DNA from: an uncultured Porphyromonadaceae bacterium
GTDB lineage: Bacteria; Bacteroidota; Bacteroidia; Bacteroidales; Muribaculaceae
DNA length: 64,000 bases
Assembly: GCA_947649495.1 (NCBI GenBank)
Contig: CANSRU010000001.1
Location: 242,837-306,836, forward strand
Direction of reading: 5' to 3'
Part shown: piece by piece, positions 52,483 through 61,220 of the stretch
Layout: every line of letters begins with the position of its first letter
Numbering within the stretch: position 1 is the first letter of the stretch
Translations under genes and position numbers: made by a program
Notes under the pieces: model-generated
Seen by the model: the letters and a program-made list of their open reading frames with translations, nothing else
What the model was told of the DNA's origin: nothing
Databases searched by the model: none

Positions 52483-53778
52483 ATGAACCGTCTCAACTCC
52501 CTGAAAGCCGTGGTATTATGCATCACACTAATAGCCCCGGCAGCCAATGCGCTCCAGCCTAAAGAGTATCCCGACACCGTAATGATTCCTGAAAGGGCTA
52601 TAGTTCTTTCGGGCGACCATACACGCTCCGGAAGCCTGATGGCAATACTTTACGACTCGTCTGACCTCCATTTCTCGGAGCCGAGCGCACCGCGCTTCCT
52701 CTTCCTCGACCGCCAGGGCAAAGTGGCCCTCGGCATAGGCGGATATGTTAAAGGAACCCTGCAATACGATTTCGGTGGTTCAATAGACGATGGCGCCAGC
52801 TTCGTTACCTACGACATACCGGTACCGCAGAACCCGGCACAGCGTAATCAATTTTATGGCAATGCCAACCACTCCACCATATTTCTCCAACTCGTAGGCA
52901 AAAGCAAGCATTTCGGTTACTATCAGATGTATGTGCAGACCAACTTCAGCGGAGACGGCAACTCGGGCTACGGACTGAAGCTCAAACAGGCCTATCTCAG
53001 TGTGGGTTACGTAACTGCCGGTCTGGCCAACAGCACCTTTGTCGACGGTTCTGTGGGTACCCCGACCATCGACGACCAAGGGCCCGCCGGAGAGATAAGC
53101 CGTAAAAACGTGCTGCTACGCTACGCCCCGCGGTTCAACGACCACTTTTCAGGCGCCATAGGTGTGGAAATGCCGTCGGTGTCCTACACTGTCAATACCG
53201 ACGTTGAGAAAATCAACCCGCGCGTGCCCGACATACCTCTTTACGTGCAGTACCAATGGGACGGTGGCAAAAGCCACATAAGGCTGTCGGGGCTGTTCCG
53301 CGACATGTCCTACCGCGACATCAAGTCCGGGCGCAATCACTTCAAGCCCGGATGGGCCGCACAGCTAAGCGGCAAAACAGCCGCCGGACCTCTCACCTTC
53401 TTCTATCAGGGAGCCTACGGACGCGGTTACGGCGCATATCTCAACGACCTCGGGGGCAATGGATTCGACCTCGTATATTCCACCACCGAAGGCAAAATGG
53501 AAGCACCCCGCACAGCCAACTTCGAGCTCGGCATGCGCTACAATGCCATGTCGCGCCTCTTCTTCGCCGCCTCCTACAGCCAGGCCCGGCTTTTCGGTGT
53601 GTCGCATCTCGGACCCGACACCTACCGCTATGGCCAGTACATTTCTGTAAGCGGATTCTTTGACATCGTGCCCGACCTGCGCGTAGGTCTCGAATATCTG
53701 CACGGCGACCGCGCCAATGTGGACCGCACACACGGACGGGCCAACCGCATAACCGGACTTCTTCAGTTCAGTTTCTGA
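52483..53778 (+). CDS. DcaP-like trimeric outer membrane porin
   Basis: 431 residues with a signal peptide (cleavage near AANA-L). Typical DcaP-like pattern: a GYVKGTLQYDFGG strand, YVQTNFSGDGNSGYGLKLKQAYLSVGYV (constriction ladder region) and the TFVDGSVGTPTIDDQGPAGEISRKNVLLRY stretch, ending with LLQFSF. DcaP porins import negatively charged or small sugar-like substrates. Downstream of GH97 and GH65 it probably takes in the glycan they degrade. No SusC/SusD pair is present. Confidence 0.8.
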   Translation: MNRLNSLKAVVLCITLIAPAANALQPKEYPDTVMIPERAIVLSGDHTRSGSLMAILYDSSDLHFSEPSAPRFLFLDRQGKVALGIGGYVKGTLQYDFGGSIDDGASFVTYDIPVPQNPAQRNQFYGNANHSTIFLQLVGKSKHFGYYQMYVQTNFSGDGNSGYGLKLKQAYLSVGYVTAGLANSTFVDGSVGTPTIDDQGPAGEISRKNVLLRYAPRFNDHFSGAIGVEMPSVSYTVNTDVEKINPRVPDIPLYVQYQWDGGKSHIRLSGLFRDMSYRDIKSGRNHFKPGWAAQLSGKTAAGPLTFFYQGAYGRGYGAYLNDLGGNGFDLVYSTTEGKMEAPRTANFELGMRYNAMSRLFFAASYSQARLFGVSHLGPDTYRYGQYISVSGFFDIVPDLRVGLEYLHGDRANVDRTHGRANRITGLLQFSF

Positions 53779-53806
53779 CATATTTGCAAACAAAAAAACG
53801 AAAAGA

Positions 53807-53838
53807 TTTGGCTGTTACACAAATTTTTCGTTACTTTG
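53807..53838 (+). promoter_or_regulatory. Promoter of rpmB-rpmG-DUF4295
   Basis: TTTG (53807-53810), 20 bases, TTACTTTG (53831-53838; one mismatch from TAnnTTTG). Confidence 0.6.
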
Positions 53839-53876
53839 CACACTGTTTTGTGGCTCATCCTGTAAAGCTGTTAAAA

Positions 53877-53962
53877 ATGATGCGCTTAGCAGTGATATGA
53901 GAACTGAGATGGCGGCCACGGAACAACAGGTTAAAAAGATTAACAACAATAGAGCTAAGTAA
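53877..53962 (+). CDS. Two overlapping short leader frames before rpmB
   Basis: In the roughly 130-base leader, MMRLAVI (53877-53900) overlaps by ATGA with a second frame of 21 codons (53897-53962, [21 protein letters not shown]) that ends 11 bases before the rpmB ATG. They may be translated leader peptides used to regulate the ribosomal genes, or chance frames. I have no homology evidence. Confidence 0.3.
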
Positions 53963-53973
53963 CACTAACAGCC

Positions 53974-54231
53974 ATGTCAAAGATTTGTCAAATTACAGGC
54001 AAGAAAGCAATGGTGGGCAACAATGTATCCCACTCAAAGCGTCGCACAAAGCGCAGATTTAATGTGAACCTCTTCACCAAAAAATTCTTTTGGGTGGAAC
54101 AGCAGGCTTGGATTCTTCTCACCATCTCGGCCAACGGTTTGCGTACCATTAACAAAAACGGTCTGGATGCCGCTATTAAGGAAGCAGCCAAGAAGGGTTA
54201 TTTAACTGAAATCAAATATTTAGAATTCTAA
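53974..54231 (+). CDS. rpmB: 50S ribosomal protein L28
   Basis: 85 residues, starting [29 protein letters not shown], the universal L28 N-terminus; length normal for Bacteroidetes. First gene of a three-gene ribosomal operon, 4 bases before rpmG. Confidence 0.97.
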   Translation: MSKICQITGKKAMVGNNVSHSKRRTKRRFNVNLFTKKFFWVEQQAWILLTISANGLRTINKNGLDAAIKEAAKKGYLTEIKYLEF

Positions 54232-54235
54232 GAAG

Positions 54236-54424
54236 ATGGCAAAGAAAGCTAAAGGTAATCGTGTGCAAGTAATCCTTGAATGCACCGAACACAAGGCAAG
54301 CGGCATGCCCGGAACTTCTCGCTATATCACTACCAAGAACCGCAAGAACACCACCGAGCGTCTCGAGCTGAAGAAGTACAATCCTATCCTCAAGAAAGTA
54401 ACCGTTCATAAAGAAATCAAATAA
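54236..54424 (+). CDS. rpmG: 50S ribosomal protein L33
   Basis: 62 residues: [20 protein letters not shown], then [21 protein letters not shown]. It has the strands and NRKNT motif of L33. Only one of the usual zinc-ribbon cysteines is seen, as in the zinc-free L33 type. Confidence 0.95.
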   Translation: MAKKAKGNRVQVILECTEHKASGMPGTSRYITTKNRKNTTERLELKKYNPILKKVTVHKEIK

Positions 54425-54436
54425 TAATCCCACGAT

Positions 54437-54586
54437 ATGGCAAAGAAAACCGTAGCATCACTGCAAAAAGGTGAAGGTCGTACCTACAGCAAGGTCATCA
54501 AAGTGGTGAAATCGCCCAAAACAGGTGCTTACACCTTCCAAGAGCAAATGGTTCCTAACGACGCCGTTAAGGACGTGCTCAAATAA
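54437..54586 (+). CDS. DUF4295 small protein
   Basis: 49 residues, easily missed: MAKKTVASLQKGEGRTYSKV...FQEQMVPNDAVKDVLK. Basic, with no signal. This family is found right behind rpmB-rpmG in Bacteroidetes, and the position here (13 bases after rpmG) supports a ribosome-associated role, which is not proven. Confidence 0.9.
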   Translation: MAKKTVASLQKGEGRTYSKVIKVVKSPKTGAYTFQEQMVPNDAVKDVLK

Positions 54587-54627
54587 AATACATCTCAGAA
54601 AGAGATTATCACAACTCAATATATCAA

Positions 54628-54662
54628 GGGTCAGACGAAATTTCGTCTGACCCTGTTTTTTT
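54628..54662 (+). terminator. Terminator of the rpmB operon
   Basis: Perfect 13-base palindromic stem GGGTCAGACGAAA (54628-54640) / TTTCGTCTGACCC (54641-54653), then TGTTTTTTT. Confidence 0.9.
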
Positions 54663-54719
54663 GCACATGTCGCCTAATCTAATGTGTGAATTTGCACCCT
54701 TGCATGCCCCGATGCGAGC

Positions 54720-54727
54720 TACCTTTG
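54720..54727 (+). promoter_or_regulatory. -7 element of the small phage-like gene
   Basis: TACCTTTG, 31 bases before the ATG at 54759; a TTG (54700-54702) lies 17 bases upstream. Confidence 0.5.
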
Positions 54728-54758
54728 CAGCGTAACAACTCCAAAAACACACCTGTAC

Positions 54759-55241
54759 ATGAAATCGTTCCGCTTCAAAGAATCGTGGCTAAAGGCCGTG
54801 GAGGCCATAGCCGACCCCGCCCTTCAGTCAGAACTTATGCTCGCCATAGCCCGTTACGGAATCAACGGCACATTCACCCCGTCGGAGAACGCCACAGTCA
54901 ATGCCGTGATGGCCATTGTCATAGCCGAGACAGAATCCTCACGCCCATCAGCCACCGATTCAAAGGCCGTCGAACAGGTTAGCCTCGAGCAGGAACTTTT
55001 CGACCAGGCCGAAAGGCAGATTGAAACCATGGGCATGCACGCTTCGTCCGCCGCAGCCCGCGAGGGTGTTGGGGTATGCTTCCACCGGTTCAGAAACGAA
55101 TGCCTGGCACACCGGCGCTTCCACTCGTCACGTCACGAACTCATAGAGGACTTCCGCAGGCGCATATCAAAGGAAATATACGGAATCCCGGCCATGGAAG
55201 CACGATTCTTCCGCCGAAAACCAGCATCCGCCACATCATAA
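54759..55241 (+). CDS. DUF6291-like hypothetical protein
   Basis: 160 residues. The N-terminal part (FKESWLKAVEAIADPALQSELMLAIARYGING, then AVMAIVIAETES) resembles the DUF6291 pattern seen in phage-type replication-module proteins. The C-terminal part is basic (FRNECLAHRRFHSSRHELIEDFRRRISKEI). No other phage gene is near, so it looks like an isolated relic or a recruited gene. Function unknown. Confidence 0.55.
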   Translation: MKSFRFKESWLKAVEAIADPALQSELMLAIARYGINGTFTPSENATVNAVMAIVIAETESSRPSATDSKAVEQVSLEQELFDQAERQIETMGMHASSAAAREGVGVCFHRFRNECLAHRRFHSSRHELIEDFRRRISKEIYGIPAMEARFFRRKPASATS

Positions 55242-55281
55242 GCGGAATCAACCTGCCCCGCGCAACTTCGTCAAAATCAAC

Positions 55282-55314
55282 CGGGGGACACTCCCCGATT
55301 GGAAGCATCCCCCG
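55282..55314. terminator. Weak terminator-like hairpin between converging genes
   Basis: CGGGGGA (55282-55288) / TCCCCCG (55308-55314) with a competing CCCCG in the loop; no T-run. Confidence 0.3.
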
Positions 55315-55335
55315 TATATAAGTTTAACGACAATT

Positions 55336-55845
55336 CTAATAACTACCGCGCAACACCGCGAGCGCACCGTCGTAGTCTGGCTCATCTGTAATCTCATTGA
55401 CGAGATCACGGTAAGCGATATTCCGGTTCCGGTCTATTATGATGACCGCACGTGTGAGCAGACCGGCCAACGGCCCGTCGCACAACTGCACGCCGAACTT
55501 CTGTCCGAACAGAGGCGAGCGGAATGCCGATGCGAAAATCACATTCTTGATACCCTCGAGGGTGCAGAACCGTCCCATGGCAAACGGCAGGTCCATCGAA
55601 ACGCATATCACAGCCGTATCCGTAAGCCCTGCGGCCTCCTCGTTAAAACGGCGTACACTGCGGGCGCACACCTCGGTGTCAAGGCTCGGAAATATATTGA
55701 GCACCACCTGCTTCCCCTTAAAATCGCCGCACTGAACCTGCGAGAGATCTGCACCGGCAAGATGAAAACATGGAGCCGGAGTACCCACGGCCGGCACCGA
55801 GCCGTATGTATGACAAGGTTTTCCTTTAAAATAGACAGTTTCCAT
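55336..55845 (-). CDS. tpx: Thiol peroxidase (Tpx)
   Basis: Atypical two-cysteine peroxiredoxin that reduces hydroperoxides, recycled by thioredoxin. 169 residues. Peroxidatic Cys60 lies in FPSLDTEVC and resolving Cys94 in GRFCTLEGIK, matching E. coli Tpx Cys61 and Cys95. Other marks are VGTPAPCFHLAGADLS and DRNRNIAYRDLVNEITDEPDYD. No neighbour partner. Confidence 0.94.
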   Translation of the reverse strand: METVYFKGKPCHTYGSVPAVGTPAPCFHLAGADLSQVQCGDFKGKQVVLNIFPSLDTEVCARSVRRFNEEAAGLTDTAVICVSMDLPFAMGRFCTLEGIKNVIFASAFRSPLFGQKFGVQLCDGPLAGLLTRAVIIIDRNRNIAYRDLVNEITDEPDYDGALAVLRGSY

Positions 55846-55905
55846 AAATCTTATTTATTACTCGTTTAGATATTATTATAATCGCTCATCTGATGCTATA
55901 TGGCA

Positions 55906-57111
55906 TTACTTTAAAAGAGCCATTTTCTGAATAACGTCTGAAGCCAAGTCTTTGTTGAATCCAATCAACACATCAGCCACCACACCGTCGGCCTTAGTGA
56001 TAATTACAGCCGGAAGAGAGGCAGCACCGCAATCACGCACAAGCGGTCCGGCACTCATCAACACATGCTCACCGGGGCGCAGACCGGGTATCACAGCCTC
56101 TATGGCATCAACATTATTGTCTGCAAACGCCCAGATGGCATCGGCCGGATATGGCAGACCATCCACTGCATCGCGCACGGCCGAAACCACCTGAGGGGTG
56201 AAGCCGCTGCCGGCCTCAAGAAGCACCAGCACCGTAGGCCCACGGAAAGCATCGCCTGAACGGCGGCTGTATCTCTCGCCGGTGGTGGTAGGCAATGCAA
56301 AACCGGGCAACCGGCTGCCCGGCAGATTTTCGATACGGAAATTGCTTTGACGGAAACGTTCGAAAACGGTAGGGTACAATTCCATCAGGTATTGCTCCGA
56401 CATTTCAGGACAGCGGGAAGACACCTCCACATTGCTGTAATCCACGGCCACCGACTGCTCGCTCACAGCGCCGGGATTGTTTTCCAATCGTATGCGCACC
56501 GGCATATTCCCCTCGTGGCTGAACACATACTCAGCCTCCATGGCCACCGAGCCATTCAATCTCATCACCGATGAAACCACCGACACACGCCTGCCCGACA
56601 CCAACGTGTCGGGATGAAACACCACCGTATATGCGGAGTCGGAAACCATGCGCCGCAATTCATCGGCCACTGAAAATGGAAGTATATTGACAAACTGGGC
56701 ATTCAGATGCACACCCTTGTTGCGCTTCGAGCCGGTAAGCGCCGGCACAAATGGGATAGGGTCATAATCAATATGATATTCCTGCAGGCGCTCGCCGCTG
56801 TAGCGGTAATGATTGCCGGTGAAATATGCCGAGAATCCTTTCACCGGCTCCTCCCGGCCTGTCAAAGTCCAATCTATCAGATAGCCGTAGCCCGACAGTG
56901 TATCCGCCGGCATTTTATGTTGCGTCATATCAATATCGTAAACCACATCGTCTGTAAGCTGCGGCAAGCTTACAGTGAACCGCGCATGTCCGTTGAAACA
57001 GTCCATGCCGTCGAGCGATTCCATTATATCCGTAATTGTCGGTGCGGCGGTCGATGTAAGCGCCGCGAACATTGTGATAAGCAATGTGGCTTGTCTCATT
57101 TTACTAATCAT
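55906..57111 (-). CDS. Secreted protein with C-terminal thioredoxin-like fold
   Basis: 401 residues from MISKMRQATL (57099 also possible); signal peptide cleaved near STAA-P. The middle 200 residues are an all-beta region resembling an outer-membrane lipoprotein-type fold (FTVSLPQLTDDVVYDIDM). The last 130 residues look like a thioredoxin-fold without the CxxC motif: GSRLPGFALPTTTGERYSRR, TVLVLLEAGSGFTPQV and SLPAVIITKADGVV. Probably a binding protein in the periplasm; function unknown. Confidence 0.6.
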   Translation of the reverse strand: MISKMRQATLLITMFAALTSTAAPTITDIMESLDGMDCFNGHARFTVSLPQLTDDVVYDIDMTQHKMPADTLSGYGYLIDWTLTGREEPVKGFSAYFTGNHYRYSGERLQEYHIDYDPIPFVPALTGSKRNKGVHLNAQFVNILPFSVADELRRMVSDSAYTVVFHPDTLVSGRRVSVVSSVMRLNGSVAMEAEYVFSHEGNMPVRIRLENNPGAVSEQSVAVDYSNVEVSSRCPEMSEQYLMELYPTVFERFRQSNFRIENLPGSRLPGFALPTTTGERYSRRSGDAFRGPTVLVLLEAGSGFTPQVVSAVRDAVDGLPYPADAIWAFADNNVDAIEAVIPGLRPGEHVLMSAGPLVRDCGAASLPAVIITKADGVVADVLIGFNKDLASDVIQKMALLK

Positions 57112-57183
57112 GTGATGATATGTGTGCAACTTGTGATTTATTTATTCATAACGCCCGGCACGGCCGCTATGTTCTGAAACAAT

Positions 57184-57217
57184 CGCTCCGCCATTCCCGG
57201 TTCAGGATGGCGGAGCG
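57184..57217 (-). terminator. Terminator of the OmpA gene
   Basis: Perfect 11-base stem CGCTCCGCCAT (57184-57194) / ATGGCGGAGCG (57207-57217), 12-base loop. Confidence 0.65.
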
Positions 57218-57247
57218 GCTTAATGTCATATTTTCAGACCGTCGGTT

Positions 57248-58411
57248 CTACTGCACAGTACAGATAGCCACACGGTTCCAATCGTTTTCGCTGAACATGC
57301 TGCCTATACCCTCGCCTCGGGCTTCGATTCGCTCGGCGCTGATACCATACTTCTTCACAAGAGCCTTCTTCACTGACTCAGCACGCGCTGCGGCAAGGCG
57401 CCGGTTGAAATCGGCATTGCCATCCTTCGACGCATAGCCCTTTATCACCACCTTCGCGTTCTTGTCTTTCACGAGCTGATTGGCAAGCATCTCCACTTCA
57501 GGTTTCTGTCGGGGAAGAATCTCGGAACTGCTCATGTTGAAAAATATATAGCGCACATTCTGGATGTTGGCATTCAACGTTGCCGCAACATCTGTTCTAC
57601 GGCTATTGCAGGCATCCAGTTCGGAGCGCAATGCAGTCTGGCGGGCTGCGAGAGCCGCACCTGTAGCGGCGCAGGCGTCTATATCGCCACGTAGCTTGTT
57701 GATCTGCGCGTTGAGAGCATCAATCTCGCCGCGGTTGCCGGTATCCACACACTTGAACCGCGGACCGAAATGGTAAGTGAATCCGCCCACCAGATTGAAT
57801 ATACCGAGTTTGCGGGAGTATGCGGCACTGGCATCGCTTACCTCAAGCTCTTCCGAATAGTATGAACCGGTCATGTTCCACATCACCGAAGGTTTCAACG
57901 ACAGAGTGATATGCTCGTTGACATTGAAATTAAAGTTCAAGCCAATCTTGGTGGAGAAATAATTGTAGTCCGGCTTGTTGCGGTCCTTGTTTGCGCCATT
58001 GTTGGCATAGTCGTGACCCCAGCCTGCGCCGAGAGCCAGTTCCAGTTCAAAAACACGCCCCTCGCATCTGAAACCCTCAAAAAGATTCATCAGGTTAAAT
58101 GCGCCGTATGCTCCCACGTACGAGTTGTCAAATGCCACCGAGCGGCGCTCGCCATACCACGACGAGGTGTTGACGCCCCATAGGCCCTCGACACCGATTG
58201 TTGTTACAGGCGACACCTGTTTCTGGATATGCAGACCTACCGTTCCGCGCATATCGCCGAGAAACGGATGATATTTAGCCAACGGGGTAGCCATACCGCC
58301 ATCAAGACCTATCGACCAATTATAGTCAAAACGTTGATCTTCAAGCACCGTCTGAGCCTGAACCGACATGGCGGCTAAAGCTGTAAGCGAGCACAAAATC
58401 ACTTTTTTCAT
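57248..58411 (-). CDS. OmpA family outer membrane protein
   Basis: 387 residues with a signal peptide (cleavage near SVQA-Q). N-terminal 8-stranded barrel-type region (FDYNWSIGLDGGMATPL, ELALGAGWGHDYA), a helical linker with repeated Asp/Ala/Arg (about 230-290), and a C-terminal OmpA/MotB peptidoglycan-binding domain (VVIKGYASKDGNADFNRRLAAARAESVKKAL, EARGEG). Anchors the outer membrane to the cell wall. Own promoter at 58454-58486 and own terminator. Confidence 0.9.
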   Translation of the reverse strand: MKKVILCSLTALAAMSVQAQTVLEDQRFDYNWSIGLDGGMATPLAKYHPFLGDMRGTVGLHIQKQVSPVTTIGVEGLWGVNTSSWYGERRSVAFDNSYVGAYGAFNLMNLFEGFRCEGRVFELELALGAGWGHDYANNGANKDRNKPDYNYFSTKIGLNFNFNVNEHITLSLKPSVMWNMTGSYYSEELEVSDASAAYSRKLGIFNLVGGFTYHFGPRFKCVDTGNRGEIDALNAQINKLRGDIDACAATGAALAARQTALRSELDACNSRRTDVAATLNANIQNVRYIFFNMSSSEILPRQKPEVEMLANQLVKDKNAKVVIKGYASKDGNADFNRRLAAARAESVKKALVKKYGISAERIEARGEGIGSMFSENDWNRVAICTVQ

Positions 58412-58453
58412 TTTGGTTATCTTATTTTAAATGCTAACAGATAATAATTTTTG

Positions 58454-58486
58454 CAAATATACGAAAAAGTCGAGCGCAATGCCAAA
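58454..58486 (-). promoter_or_regulatory. Promoter of the OmpA gene
   Basis: Minus strand TATATTTG (58454-58461), 21 bases, TTTG (58483-58486). Confidence 0.7.
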
Positions 58487-58499
58487 TTTATTTGAGCAA

Positions 58500-60053
58500 T
58501 CATCTTTCTCCACGCTTTCTGATTCTTCTCAACACCACTGCTGCTATAATGGCAAGGACAACAGCGCCGGCACACGCATACGGCATGACCGACACACCCT
58601 CATTGCCGGCGTCCTCCACCACATCGGGAGCAATGTCGATTGGTTCGTAACTTACTGTGTCCGTCTCCGCACAATCATCGATGATGGCAGGCATATCGGG
58701 ACGTAACACCTCATATACATTCACGGCATTGCCACCATAGCCCTTACGGCCCTGCGATGTGACAGCCATACGGCGTCCGTCGGCCGACAAAGCCAGTCCA
58801 ACAGGATAAGAATCCGCCCTTATGGTATCGGCCACCCGCATCGTAGCGGCATCGACCACATAGACCGCGTTGCCCGAATTGCAGGCCACAAAAAGATATT
58901 TGCCGTCGGGGCTCACATCGAGTGTGCGCGCACCTCCTCCCACCTTGCATGTGGCCACACCTCCTCCCAAAGTTATATTCCTCACACCTGCCACTTCAGC
59001 CTTCTTGATTCCCGACAGAAGTGAATCGAGAGAGAATTTCAACACCGTTCCGGCCACATTGCGCGAGCCGTAGACATTGTCGCCATGTATAGCAAGATGG
59101 CGCACTCCGTATATAGCCGGAACCTGCCCTGTCAATCTGCGCGCCTCGACATCTATCACCGCCATCGGCCCCGCCATTGCCGACACAAGCAGATACCGCC
59201 CGTCGGGAGTGAACACAGTGCCACGCAGCAGATATCCCGAATTGGTGTCGCGGTTCACAGCCGAATCGAGAGGATAACGCAAATCCAGCTTACGGCCTAC
59301 TGTGACCGGAGGCAGATGGTGCCAACGGTTTATACTGTCCGACGACACATCGATAAAGCCCACAGTATTGTCGCCCCAATGTGTCACGGCCACCAGACGG
59401 CTGTCGGGCGAGGTGGCCACCATCTTCGGCAGCGGACCTGTCTCAAACATGCGCACTATACTGTGCGTCCTGGTATCGACCACAGCTATGGCCGAAGGAT
59501 CCTGTGCATTTATATCGAACGTGCGGCGATAAAACGGCACCCACAGATAGCGGCCCGAATGGCTCCACGTGCTCTCCACAGGCTTGCCGTGAAAAGCCCG
59601 GTTCTCACCATTGGGATAGTGGGTGAAAACATAGAATCCTGAAGGAGCCGCCCACAGATGGCCTGTAGCCGAATCGAATTTATAATCTACCACATGCAGC
59701 TTCTCAAGCGTGGCCGCGTCGTAAACCACCGTGCGGCATCCCTCGAGCGAATTTATATAAAGCAACGTCCCGTCGGCGCTGAACGTAGCCGATTTAGGCG
59801 ATATGATATCAGTATCAAACGTTGACCTCATCGCGCCGGAGTATTGCTGCCGCTTGCCTATGTTTACCATTTTCAACGACCCCGCCACACCGGCCGAACT
59901 GTCGCCCACCTGACTGTGGACCACCGGTGGCACATCGGCCTTCTTTATTTTCGGAACCGGAGCGGCACACACTGTGTCCGCAATCACCTCCGGAGCATGA
60001 ATGCACACCCCGTATATAGCCAAAGCAAGAATTGTCGGTATTCTACGCCACAT
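58500..60053 (-). CDS. Secreted YncE-like beta-propeller protein with C-terminal membrane anchor
   Basis: 517 residues: signal peptide (cleavage near VIA-D), a propeller with recurring FSADGTLLYI, SPDSRLVAV, FTPDGRYLLV, VSPDGKYLFVACN and LSADGRRMAV blades, an acidic linker and a membrane segment at the very end (AGAVVLAIIAAVVL) followed by a basic RRIRKRGER tail. YVTN/YncE-type propellers bind other proteins or DNA in the envelope; no catalytic residues are recognisable. Own promoter 60097-60128. Confidence 0.75.
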   Translation of the reverse strand: MWRRIPTILALAIYGVCIHAPEVIADTVCAAPVPKIKKADVPPVVHSQVGDSSAGVAGSLKMVNIGKRQQYSGAMRSTFDTDIISPKSATFSADGTLLYINSLEGCRTVVYDAATLEKLHVVDYKFDSATGHLWAAPSGFYVFTHYPNGENRAFHGKPVESTWSHSGRYLWVPFYRRTFDINAQDPSAIAVVDTRTHSIVRMFETGPLPKMVATSPDSRLVAVTHWGDNTVGFIDVSSDSINRWHHLPPVTVGRKLDLRYPLDSAVNRDTNSGYLLRGTVFTPDGRYLLVSAMAGPMAVIDVEARRLTGQVPAIYGVRHLAIHGDNVYGSRNVAGTVLKFSLDSLLSGIKKAEVAGVRNITLGGGVATCKVGGGARTLDVSPDGKYLFVACNSGNAVYVVDAATMRVADTIRADSYPVGLALSADGRRMAVTSQGRKGYGGNAVNVYEVLRPDMPAIIDDCAETDTVSYEPIDIAPDVVEDAGNEGVSVMPYACAGAVVLAIIAAVVLRRIRKRGER

Positions 60054-60096
60054 ACCCTGTATCGATTGATTTTTATGAGTTTAACATGGTCTGCGA

Positions 60097-60128
60097 CAAA
60101 ACTACACTTTAATTTCCGTTTAACCAAA
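60097..60128 (-). promoter_or_regulatory. Promoter of the beta-propeller gene
   Basis: Minus strand TAGTTTTG (60097-60104), 20 bases, TTTG (60125-60128). Confidence 0.7.
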
Positions 60129-60155
60129 TGTATAAGTCAATACATAGTTTTTTTG

Positions 60156-60163
60156 TACATTTG
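60156..60163 (+). promoter_or_regulatory. -7 element of the tsaD-cinA operon
   Basis: TACATTTG, 28 bases before the tsaD ATG. No clear TTTG at -33. Confidence 0.5.
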
Positions 60164-60191
60164 CAGTCTGTTATTATTCAAGGTACAGATT

Positions 60192-61208
60192 ATGAGTGTT
60201 ACAATATTGGGCATAGAGTCATCGTGCGACGACACCTCGGCCGCCGTGATTCGCGACGGCCTCCTTTTGAGCAACGTCATAGCGTCGCAGAGTGTGCATG
60301 AGGAATATGGCGGTGTGGTGCCCGAACTGGCTTCGCGCGCCCACCAGCAAAACATTGTGCCGGTGGTGAAAGCGGCGCTCGACCGCGCCGGGATAGACAA
60401 GAAAGAGTTATCGGCCATAGCCTTCACCCGCGGGCCGGGGCTGCTCGGTTCGCTGCTCGTAGGCACATCATTTGCCAAAGGAATGTCGCTCGGATTGCGC
60501 ATACCGCTGGTGGATGTGAATCACCTGCACGGCCATGTTCTTTCGCATTTCATACGCAAGGAGGTTTCCGACACCGTACCCGAATACCCATTTCTCACCC
60601 TGCTCATATCGGGAGGCAACAGCCAGCTCATCCTTGTGCGCGGCTACAACGACATGGAGATACTCGGAGCCACTATCGACGATGCCGCCGGAGAGGCCTT
60701 CGACAAATGCGCCAAGGTGATGGGGCTCCCCTACCCGGGCGGCCCGCATATCGACCGTTTGGCCAAGGAGGGCGACCCGTCGCGGTTCAAGTTCGCCAAG
60801 CCACGCATACCGGCTCTCGACTATAGTTTCTCGGGGCTGAAGACATCGTTTCTGTACACCCTGCGCGACGCAGTGAAGCTCGACCCCGACTTTGTGGAGA
60901 AAAACCGTGCCGACCTGGCAGCTTCGCTACAACGAACCATTATCGAAATCCTGATTGACAAACTTGACAAGGCTGTGAAACAGACCGGAGTGAAATCAGT
61001 GGCAATAGGAGGAGGCGTGTCGGCCAATTCAGGCGTGCGGCAGGCAGTGGCCGATTATTGCGACCGCAACGGACTGAAAGCGTTCATACCCGAACGCGCA
61101 TTCACCACCGACAATGCAGCCATGGTGGCCATAGCCGGATATTTCAAATATCTCGACCGCCAGTTCTGTGGCTACGATGAGGTTCCATTCGCACGTGTAA
61201 CGGTATAA
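60192..61208 (+). CDS. tsaD: tRNA N6-adenosine threonylcarbamoyltransferase TsaD
   Basis: Transfers threonylcarbamoyl to A37 of ANN-decoding tRNAs, with TsaB/TsaE. 338 residues from MSVTILGIESSCDDTSAAV; a longer frame upstream begins inside the divergent gene and overlaps the promoter. Kae1-type motifs include the metal-binding HAHQ-type HQQNIVPVVK segment, GPGLLGSLLVG, VNHLHGHVLSHF, DDAAGEAFDKCAKVMGLPYPGG and GGVSANSGVR. 12 bases before cinA. Confidence 0.97.
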   Translation: MSVTILGIESSCDDTSAAVIRDGLLLSNVIASQSVHEEYGGVVPELASRAHQQNIVPVVKAALDRAGIDKKELSAIAFTRGPGLLGSLLVGTSFAKGMSLGLRIPLVDVNHLHGHVLSHFIRKEVSDTVPEYPFLTLLISGGNSQLILVRGYNDMEILGATIDDAAGEAFDKCAKVMGLPYPGGPHIDRLAKEGDPSRFKFAKPRIPALDYSFSGLKTSFLYTLRDAVKLDPDFVEKNRADLAASLQRTIIEILIDKLDKAVKQTGVKSVAIGGGVSANSGVRQAVADYCDRNGLKAFIPERAFTTDNAAMVAIAGYFKYLDRQFCGYDEVPFARVTV

Positions 61209-61220
61209 CGAATCAGAAAA

